DNA of 8,973 bases from Candidatus Tayloriibacteriota bacterium (lineage in GTDB: Bacteria; Patescibacteriota; Minisyncoccia; Phycocordibacterales; PALSA-1337), in NCBI GenBank assembly GCA_023269245.1, contig JAHFMB010000033.1:1-8973 (forward strand), written 5' to 3'. The position numbers and the translations under genes are program-made. Every line of letters begins with the position of its first letter. Within the stretch, counting starts at the first letter, position 1. The notes beneath the pieces are model-generated. The model saw nothing but the letters and a program-made list of their open reading frames with translations, was not told the origin of the DNA and did no database searches. Below, piece after piece: positions 1 to 5,015 of this stretch.

Positions 1-384
1 ACCGTGGCGTTTGACCACACCCTGAAAGCCCTTACCTTTGGAAATAGCGCTTACCGTGATGACATCACCGACGGCAAACTGTGAAAGCTCTATTTTGTCG
101 CCAACTTTGAGAGTTGGTGCTGCAGCGCCTGAAGTGAAATCGCGGAATTCTGACACCGCAGCGAAAGAACCGAGCTCTTTGAAGTGGCCTTTCTGAGGCT
201 TTGCAATGCGGTTTGGATTGCGTGATCCTTCACCAACCTGAAGGGCTTCGTAGCCATCAGTCTCCTTTGTGCGAACCTGTGTGACCACATTTGAACGGAC
301 CGAAACGGCAGTCGCAGGAACAGCTGCACCGGTCTCGGTGAAGATTTGGGTCATATTCAGCTTTCGTCCAAGAATGAATTTCAT
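1..384 (-). CDS. rplC: 50S ribosomal protein L3, N-terminal part (cut by left window edge)
   Basis: This gene encodes ribosomal protein L3, an early-assembly protein of the large subunit that binds 23S rRNA near the peptidyl transferase centre. The visible 128 codons run open to base 1, so about the last 80 residues of a usual ~210-residue L3 lie outside the window. The product begins MKFILGRKLNMTQIF, the typical L3 start. It continues through a GSRNPNRIAKPQKGHF segment and reaches the family's SKGKGFQGVVKRHG core just at the edge. The ATG at 382-384 is chosen because the L3 N-terminus begins exactly there. No Shine-Dalgarno sequence precedes it; the upstream bases are pyrimidine-rich. It follows rpsJ by 87 bases in the same direction, the standard S10-operon order. 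Identification is close to certain. Confidence 0.96.
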   Translation of the reverse strand, partial: MKFILGRKLNMTQIFTETGAAVPATAVSVRSNVVTQVRTKETDGYEALQVGEGSRNPNRIAKPQKGHFKELGSFAAVSEFRDFTSGAAAPTLKVGDKIELSQFAVGDVITVSAISKGKGFQGVVKRHG

Positions 385-411
385 GTCAGTATGGAGAAGG
401 AAACGGGAGAA

Positions 412-448
412 GAAAAAAGGAAAAACATTTTTTGATTTTTCCTTTTTC
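412..448 (-). terminator. AT-rich hairpin between rpsJ and rplC (possible attenuator)
   Basis: In the rpsJ-rplC spacer the plus strand reads GAAAAAAGGAAAAA (412-425), a 10-base loop, then TTTTTCCTTTTTC (436-448). The arms are complementary apart from one extra A. In the minus-strand transcript the 3' arm is a nearly pure U/C run, so the structure resembles a weak intrinsic terminator or attenuator inside the operon. The stem has only three G-C pairs, so it may simply be low-complexity spacer. Function is inferred. Confidence 0.35.
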
Positions 449-471
449 CTTTTTCAACGTTCCCCCTTTTC

Positions 472-858
472 TTACATCATCTTTACATCTATGTTCACCC
501 CGGAAGGTAAACTGAGATTGGTCAATGCTTCGATGACCTTCGGATTTGGATTGATAATATCGATGAGACGCTTGTGAACACGCATCTCGAACTGCTCACG
601 GCTGTTCTTGTCGATGAATGACGAACGGTTGACCGTGTATTTCTTGATCTCCGTCGGCAATGGAACCGGACCGTGTATCTCAGCATCATAGCGAGCAGCG
701 GTATCCATAATCTGCTTGAGTGATGCATCAAGAATCTTGTGCTCATAAGCACGTACACGAATCCTGAGATGTGGTGCTTCACCAGCTACCTTGGCTTTGC
801 GAGCACGAGGTGCTTTTGCGGGAGCCTTCTTGGTTGTGTCTTTAGTAGTGGTAGCCAT
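472..858 (-). CDS. rpsJ: 30S ribosomal protein S10 with N-terminal basic extension
   Basis: S10 is a small-subunit head protein; in other bacteria it also acts with NusB in transcription antitermination. The 128-residue product matches S10 from about residue 30 onward. The core includes HLRIRVRAYEH, GPVPLPTEIKKYTV, REQFEMRVHKRLIDI and a C-terminal LPSGVNIDVKM. The usual length is about 102, so the first ~28 residues, rich in Lys, Ala, Pro and Thr, are an extension. There is no ATG, GTG or TTG codon close to the start of the conserved core, so the ATG at 856-858 is the sensible start and the extension is probably real. The gene lies 22 bases after tuf and 87 before rplC, all in one direction. 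No Shine-Dalgarno sequence is visible. A TATAAT hexamer lies just upstream of the start. Confidence 0.96.
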   Translation of the reverse strand: MATTTKDTTKKAPAKAPRARKAKVAGEAPHLRIRVRAYEHKILDASLKQIMDTAARYDAEIHGPVPLPTEIKKYTVNRSSFIDKNSREQFEMRVHKRLIDIINPNPKVIEALTNLSLPSGVNIDVKMM

Positions 859-869
859 GGAAGCAAGTA

Positions 870-875
870 ATTATA
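870..875 (-). promoter_or_regulatory. Candidate -10 box just before rpsJ
   Basis: The tuf-rpsJ spacer on the minus strand contains a perfect TATAAT (875 to 870), ending 11 bases before the rpsJ ATG. A transcript started about 7 bases downstream would have a leader of only 4-5 bases. No good -35 hexamer is seen at the matching distance, and the spacer is AT-rich, so chance is a real alternative. Confidence 0.25.
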
Positions 876-880
876 TAGTA

Positions 881-2068
881 TTATGCGACAACTTTAGTGA
901 TAACACCTGCACCGACGGTCTTGCCACCTTCACGGACGGCGAAACGCATCTTGTCTTCGAGAGCAACTGGAGCAACGAGCTTGACCTTGAAGGTAATCGT
1001 GTCACCTGGCATAACCATCTCTACCTTTTCAGGGAGGGTTACTTCACCGGTAACGTCTGTCGTACGGATATAGAACTGAGGCTTGTATCCGGTAAAGAAT
1101 GGAGTGTGGCGACCACCTTCTTCCTTCTTGAGAACGTAGACTTCAGACTCAAACTCGGTGTGAGGCTTGACTGAACCAGTCTTTGCAAGCACCTGACCAC
1201 GAGATACATCATCCTTTGCGGTACCACGGAGAAGGAGACCAGCGTTGTCGCCAGCAATACCCTCTTTGAGCTGCTTGTTGAACATTTCGATACCAGTGAT
1301 AGTAGTCTTTGTGGTGTCGCGGAAACCGATAATCTCGACTTCATCACCAACTTTGACCTGACCACGCTCGATACGACCGGTAACCACCGTTCCACGGCCT
1401 TCAATCGAGAAGATATCTTCGATCGGCATGAGGAATGGCTTGTCAATTTCGCGAACTGGCATAGGGATATAGGTATCCAATGCATTCATGAGCTCATCAA
1501 TCTTGACTGTCCATGCTGGATCACCTTCGAGAGCCTTGAGAGCTGAACCACGGATAACTGGAGCTGTCTTGCCATCAAAACCGTTCTTGGTGAGGAGTTC
1601 ACGCACTTCTTCCTCAACGAGATCAAGGAGATCCTTTTCAGGAACCATGTCGCACTTGTTAAGAAATACGAGCACCTTTGGCACACCAACCTGCTTTGCA
1701 AGAAGGATGTGTTCACGAGTCTGAGGCATCACACCATCAGTAGCTGAAACCACGAGAATAGCGCCGTCCATCTGAGCGGCACCAGTAATCATGTTCTTGA
1801 TATAGTCGGCGTGGCCCGGAGCATCGATGTGGGCGTAGTGTCTTGCTGCACTCTCGTACTCAACGTGAGCGAGAGAGATAGTAACGATCTTTGACGCGTC
1901 ACGGACGGTACCGCCCTTTGCGATATCAGAATATGCCTTATCCTTTGCGAGACCCTTCTTTGCCTGGACTGCGAGGATAGATGCGGTAAGAGTAGTCTTG
2001 CCGTGGTCAACGTGGCCGATAGTACCGACGTTAACGTGCGGCTTTGTACGTGTAAATTCTGCTGCCAT
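881..2068 (-). CDS. tuf: Translation elongation factor Tu, with unusual switch I sequence
   Basis: EF-Tu is the cytoplasmic GTPase that delivers aminoacyl-tRNA to the ribosomal A site. The 395-residue product is full length (about 394 in E. coli). The P-loop GHVDHGKT is at residues 18-25, DAPGH with the catalytic His at 82-86, NKCD at 137-140 and SAL at 175-177. Domains 2 and 3 (about 210-395) contain [21 protein letters not shown] and the C-terminal [11 protein letters not shown]. The switch I stretch is odd: the usual APEEKARGITI is replaced by [13 protein letters not shown] (about 52-64) with two extra residues, although the Mg-contacting Thr (63) and the following HVEY are kept. The start at 2066-2068 fits the family N-terminus ([16 protein letters not shown]). 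No Shine-Dalgarno sequence is present, and a 48-base hairpin ends 15 bases upstream. It heads a tuf-rpsJ-rplC run. Confidence 0.98.
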   Translation of the reverse strand: MAAEFTRTKPHVNVGTIGHVDHGKTTLTASILAVQAKKGLAKDKAYSDIAKGGTVRDASKIVTISLAHVEYESAARHYAHIDAPGHADYIKNMITGAAQMDGAILVVSATDGVMPQTREHILLAKQVGVPKVLVFLNKCDMVPEKDLLDLVEEEVRELLTKNGFDGKTAPVIRGSALKALEGDPAWTVKIDELMNALDTYIPMPVREIDKPFLMPIEDIFSIEGRGTVVTGRIERGQVKVGDEVEIIGFRDTTKTTITGIEMFNKQLKEGIAGDNAGLLLRGTAKDDVSRGQVLAKTGSVKPHTEFESEVYVLKKEEGGRHTPFFTGYKPQFYIRTTDVTGEVTLPEKVEMVMPGDTITFKVKLVAPVALEDKMRFAVREGGKTVGAGVITKVVA

Positions 2069-2083
2069 AATATTATTTTAGTG

Positions 2084-2131
2084 CTTTGACTCGCATTGTC
2101 TGGGCGTGAAGCCAAGCAACGTGAGTCAAAG
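2084..2131 (-). promoter_or_regulatory. Long imperfect hairpin in the tuf leader
   Basis: The minus-strand transcript can fold with outer arms CUUUGACUC and GAGUCAAAG, a perfect 9-bp stem. Pairing then continues inward (CGUUG with CAAUG, CUUGGC with GCCCAG) with two mismatches, one bulged A and one G-U pair, closing on a 5-base UUCAC loop. No U-run follows it, so it is not a typical intrinsic terminator. It ends 15 bases before the tuf ATG, where it could affect translation initiation or RNA processing. The structure is read directly from the sequence; the role is inferred. Confidence 0.6.
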
Positions 2132-2158
2132 ATAAATTGTTAATAGTTTGTAATTTTG

Positions 2159-2188
2159 AATAGACTCTTCTTAAGAAAAGCAATTCAA
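2159..2188 (-). promoter_or_regulatory. tuf: Candidate tuf promoter with palindromic spacer
   Basis: On the minus strand, TTGAAT (2188-2183) and TCTATT (2164-2159) are separated by 18 bases. The -10 lacks the usual A at its second position, so the match is modest. The spacer is mostly taken up by a 16-base palindrome with one mismatched pair (2165-2180, centred on TTCTTAAGAA), which could be an operator. It would give a leader of roughly 85 bases that contains the 2084-2131 hairpin. Confidence 0.3.
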
Positions 2189-2214
2189 AAACGCAGGGTA
2201 TGCGCGTACCGGCT

Positions 2215-2244
2215 AGCTTAGCATGGGGATAAGTGGGGTGTCAA
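2215..2244 (-). promoter_or_regulatory. tuf: Alternative upstream promoter for tuf operon
   Basis: A perfect TTGACA (2244-2239) lies 6 bases beyond the stop codon of the secreted-protein gene. It is followed after 18 bases by TAAGCT (2220-2215), which keeps T1, A2 and T6 of the -10 consensus. It would start transcription about 140 bases before tuf. A small hairpin followed by five T (minus-strand CGCA-TACCC-TGCG-TTTTT, about 2188-2205) lies just downstream. That could terminate the secreted-protein transcript or be chance. Confidence 0.35.
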
Positions 2245-2250
2245 ATTTCT

Positions 2251-4029
2251 CTAATTTGTGGGGTAAACCGTTGGTTGGATAGTAAATACACTATCACTTG
2301 TATCACAATTGTTTGTTCCTGCTAAACATACACTTACTTTGAATTGTCCTTGAAGGATGGGGTTATTGTCCACATCTGTTGCTACTATCCAATTATAAAT
2401 TGAATTGTAGGCCACGTTCTTATCAAGAACATATGGACTCGGAGTACATGTTGAACCCGTTTGACAAGTGACATTTCGAATAAGATACAAATCGACCTTG
2501 GTCTTATTATCCGTTGCACCTGTCACGGACCATGAGATCTGATGAGTCGAATTCGCAGTCCATCCTTCCCCGCCATTTGGTGAGGTTACTTTAATTGTTT
2601 GTGATGTTGGAGACGAAATAGTAAACGGCTTATCACTCGAATCACAATTGGTTGTTGATCCCGCAACACATACTCTGAATGAATAATTTCCGGCTGGAAT
2701 TTTCGCATTGTTGATATCCGTTGCAACAAGCCAGTTGTACGCCATGGTAATAGGAATATTTTTGTCGAGTGTATATATCGGCAAACAAAAGTATGTCGGG
2801 CCTCCAGTTACCATTGTCGAACATGGGGCTCCCGCATCAAGATACAAGTCAACTCTCGTCATTGTATCCATACCGGTCGGTATCGACCACCTCAAATACT
2901 GTGATGAGTTTGCCATCCACACTTCCCCGCCATTTGGCGAAGTTACTTGAGGAATGCTATTTGATTTGATGGTAAATGGTCGATCGCTTGAGTCACAATT
3001 ATTGGTGCCAGTTTCACAAATCTGAATGGTATATTGGCCATCAGGAACTGTCGGATAGACCGGTGGGTAGATCATCGTCATGACTTCAGGAATGTAATCG
3101 CCCACTTTCCATGAGAATGAGTTTTGATTGATGCTTATATTTTTTGCGATCGGATACGGCGCATGGTACGGATACATCATTGACGTTTGAGCACCTGAAG
3201 TTTGAGCTCCCATCGGACATACCTGACCAGTACATTGCTGGTAATATGGGACAAGCGTTATGTCAGCATACGTCGCTCTGAAATATGCCGGCGCATTCCA
3301 GCGAATATTCTGTGTCGTACCCTTTGTCCACACTTCCCCACCATTTGGAGAAATGATGTTAAGTGGACTGACGTTCGAATTGGCTACTTTAACGGTAGCG
3401 GTAGATTGTGCACTCAAACCAAGACTGTTACGAACGATGAACGTAACCTTGTATGTTCGTGCTTCTGAATATGAGTGTGTAAACGTTGATCCTTGCTGAA
3501 CTGTCGGTGCTGATGCAACACCTGCATTTGGGGTACAGCTATACCCAGCCGGACAGGCCGACATCATATAATTGAGATTCTCACCCCAATCAATCGAATA
3601 GCTCAAACTACCATTTTGTGGATCAGTGGCACGGATTGTCCAGGTGCCAGTTTCACCCACGTTCAAAACTGTCGGCGCATCGACACCGTTGATAACTGGT
3701 GAACGTGAGTCGGTAGGACGATTGCCCCAACGATCATGGATGCGACCGCGACTCATGCGACCAAAATAACCAGTCATCGGCAAACCTTCACTTTCTTGGA
3801 ATCTGCGGACAGCTTCTCGTGTCTGTGACCCGAAATAACCGCGCGCGGCTGCGCCCGAACTTACTGCTGGAATATCAAACCCATTAGAAATAAGCCACGA
3901 TTGGAGCGCGGTGACATCGGCACCGGAAAAACCGACGGTGAGGTCCTTTGAGAACGTATATTCTTGCGCAGCAGTCACTGATACGAGGGCTAAAAACGCA
4001 ATACTAGAAGCAATAAAATATTTTTTCAT
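2251..4029 (-). CDS. Secreted peptidoglycan-binding protein with PKD-like domain and three SPNGGE repeats
   Basis: This is a 592-residue exported protein, probably attached to or acting at the cell wall; no catalytic motif is visible. Residues 1-21 form a signal peptide (MKKYF, hydrophobic core, cleavage near TAA-QEY). Residues ~28-98 match a PG_binding_1 domain, with FSGADVTALQSWL and RGYFGSQTREAVRRFQ. Residues ~110-216 resemble a PKD/Ig-like fold, with IDWGEN and FTHSYSEARTYKVTFIV. Three homologous modules follow at ~223-354, ~359-471 and ~478-584. They open with SPNGGEVW, SPNGGEVW and SPNGGEGW and end with NCDSSDRPFTI, NCDSSDKPFTI and NCDTSDSVFTI, like the Ser-Thr-rich/Kre9-Knh1 family. 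Fourteen cysteines occur as seven close pairs, which suggests disulfides. There is no sortase motif or C-terminal anchor. The start ATG (4027-4029) has no Shine-Dalgarno sequence. It is divergent from the response regulator gene. Domain assignment is firm; exact function is unknown. Confidence 0.85.
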   Translation of the reverse strand: MKKYFIASSIAFLALVSVTAAQEYTFSKDLTVGFSGADVTALQSWLISNGFDIPAVSSGAAARGYFGSQTREAVRRFQESEGLPMTGYFGRMSRGRIHDRWGNRPTDSRSPVINGVDAPTVLNVGETGTWTIRATDPQNGSLSYSIDWGENLNYMMSACPAGYSCTPNAGVASAPTVQQGSTFTHSYSEARTYKVTFIVRNSLGLSAQSTATVKVANSNVSPLNIISPNGGEVWTKGTTQNIRWNAPAYFRATYADITLVPYYQQCTGQVCPMGAQTSGAQTSMMYPYHAPYPIAKNISINQNSFSWKVGDYIPEVMTMIYPPVYPTVPDGQYTIQICETGTNNCDSSDRPFTIKSNSIPQVTSPNGGEVWMANSSQYLRWSIPTGMDTMTRVDLYLDAGAPCSTMVTGGPTYFCLPIYTLDKNIPITMAYNWLVATDINNAKIPAGNYSFRVCVAGSTTNCDSSDKPFTISSPTSQTIKVTSPNGGEGWTANSTHQISWSVTGATDNKTKVDLYLIRNVTCQTGSTCTPSPYVLDKNVAYNSIYNWIVATDVDNNPILQGQFKVSVCLAGTNNCDTSDSVFTIQPTVYPTN

Positions 4030-4042
4030 AAAAATGTGTTAC

Positions 4043-4073
4043 ATAATAGAGCGAAATTCGAAACATATATCAA
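4043..4073 (-). promoter_or_regulatory. Candidate promoter of the secreted-protein gene
   Basis: On the minus strand, TTGATA (4073-4068) is followed after 17 bases by TCTATT (4050-4045), or after 19 bases by TATTAT (4048-4043). Transcription would start close to the ATG at 4029, giving a short leader. The region 4030-4176 is AT-rich and shared with the divergent regulator gene, so several other -10-like sequences exist. Confidence 0.35.
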
Positions 4074-4138
4074 TTCTACTCTCTTGATACAGTTAAAACA
4101 ATTAACAACTTATACCTACTATATAGACGCTCAACCCC

Positions 4139-4166
4139 TCGATTTCTTACAAACTTCTGCTATACT
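4139..4166 (+). promoter_or_regulatory. Candidate promoter of the response regulator gene
   Basis: TATACT (4161-4166) is a good -10 match. The best -35 at normal distance is a weak TCGATT (4139-4144) with a 16-base spacer. Transcription would begin about 4173, only about 4 bases before the ATG at 4177, so the mRNA would be nearly leaderless. This agrees with the lack of any Shine-Dalgarno sequence. Another -35-like TTGATA lies at 4084-4089 without a well-spaced partner. Confidence 0.4.
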
Positions 4167-4176
4167 CTCGGCATCA

Positions 4177-4848
4177 ATGAAAATCCTTATTGTCGAAGAT
4201 GATCACGATCTCGCTCATGCGCTCAAGGAAAGCTTGATCGCGGGGAACTATTCCGTCGACATCGCCTCTGATGGTGGCGAGGGTTCATTCCTCGGAAAAA
4301 GCTATGATTATGACGCGATTCTTCTTGACTATTCCCTCCCCAAAAAAGACGGGCTGGTGGTGTGCAAGGACATTAGAGCTACCGGAAAATCAACACCAAT
4401 CATTTTTCTCACCGTCATCGACACTATTGAGACAAAGGTAGCCGCATTCAACAATGGAGCTGATGACTATATGGTCAAGCCGTTTTCATTCGAGGAGCTG
4501 CACGCGCGTCTCAAAGCGATACACCGCCGCCCAGCCGCTCGTACTGAAAAAGGGCTACTTACCGCTGGCGACATTATTCTAGATCTTGATTCACACACAG
4601 TGCATAGAGCCGGCAAAGCAATCCATTTGACCAAAAAAGAGTTCGGGGTGCTTGAGTATCTGTTGCGTCATAAGGGCACTGTCGTATCACGCGTACTTAT
4701 CATGGAATATGTCTGGTCGGCTGATAGCGACATCCTCTCAAATACTATCGAAACGCACATCCGCAATATCCGTCAAAAACTCAAACTGCCCGGAAAAGCG
4801 GATGTAATTAAGAACATAGCCGGGCATGGATATGTGATGACGCCATGA
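4177..4848 (+). CDS. OmpR/PhoB-family two-component response regulator
   Basis: This is a 223-residue cytoplasmic DNA-binding response regulator that would be phosphorylated by the nearby histidine kinase. The receiver domain (1-~115) has acidic residues D8 and D9, the phospho-acceptor D51 in LLDYSLP, T79 in FLTV, Y98 in DDYMV and K101 in KPF, so all key positions are intact. The C-terminal winged helix (~125-221) includes HLTKKEFGVLEYLLRHKG, a recognition-helix segment with ETHIRNIRQKL and the closing GHGYVM. The reading frame is open back to 4036, but the conserved MKILIVEDD begins at 4177 and the 47 upstream codons resemble no regulator, so 4177 is chosen. The kinase gene follows after 167 bases on the same strand. 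The secreted wall-binding protein gene is divergent from it. Target genes cannot be read from the sequence. Confidence 0.93.
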   Translation: MKILIVEDDHDLAHALKESLIAGNYSVDIASDGGEGSFLGKSYDYDAILLDYSLPKKDGLVVCKDIRATGKSTPIIFLTVIDTIETKVAAFNNGADDYMVKPFSFEELHARLKAIHRRPAARTEKGLLTAGDIILDLDSHTVHRAGKAIHLTKKEFGVLEYLLRHKGTVVSRVLIMEYVWSADSDILSNTIETHIRNIRQKLKLPGKADVIKNIAGHGYVMTP

Positions 4849-4858
4849 CACTGTGGTT

Positions 4859-4900
4859 CGCTGGGAACATCTTCAGCAAATCTTTATCGATTCTCCAGCG
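4859..4900 (+). terminator. Weak hairpin after the response regulator gene
   Basis: CGCTGG (4859-4864) pairs perfectly with CCAGCG (4895-4900) across a 30-base loop, and TTTCTTC follows. The position, 10 bases after the regulator stop codon, suits a partial terminator or processing element that could lower kinase expression. The long loop and interrupted T-run make a true intrinsic terminator doubtful. Confidence 0.25.
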
Positions 4901-4934
4901 TTTCTTCAGTTCTGATTGCTACGGTATAGCTACA

Positions 4935-4952
4935 GTTATGTGTCGACATAAC
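4935..4952 (+). promoter_or_regulatory. Palindromic site upstream of the kinase gene
   Basis: GTTATGT-GTCG-ACATAAC is a perfect 7-bp inverted repeat with a 4-base centre. It lies in the regulator-kinase gap, just after a TATAGC (4925-4930) that could be a -10 box. It may be an operator over a kinase promoter start or a small RNA stem. OmpR-type regulators usually bind direct repeats, so the neighbouring regulator is not an obvious binder. Confidence 0.35.
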
Positions 4953-5015
4953 TCTTATCAATAAGTGCATGATGGCATATGGCACGCGCATCTTCCCACA
5001 CATCAATGAACTAAC

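Noticed and set aside
791..1174. 127-codon plus-strand open frame across the tuf and rpsJ ends
   Set aside because: It is antisense to two conserved genes and has no recognisable protein features. It is a coding shadow.
1789..2115. 108-codon minus-strand frame overlapping the tuf start and leader
   Set aside because: It is out of frame with tuf, most of it lies within the tuf coding region, and its sequence matches no family I know.
2084..2131. Intrinsic terminator for the secreted-protein gene
   Set aside because: The stem is strong but the minus-strand bases after it (CACTAAAATAATATT) contain no T-run, so a leader hairpin is the better description.
4036..4176. Upstream in-frame extension of the response regulator by 47 codons
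   Set aside because: The conserved receiver start MKILIVEDD begins at 4177, the extension resembles no known domain, and it overlaps the promoter region including the TATACT box.
4849..5015. Possible tRNA or small RNA gene in the regulator-kinase gap
   Set aside because: No cloverleaf arms, GGTTCGAA-like T-loop or CCA end could be found; only short inverted repeats are present.
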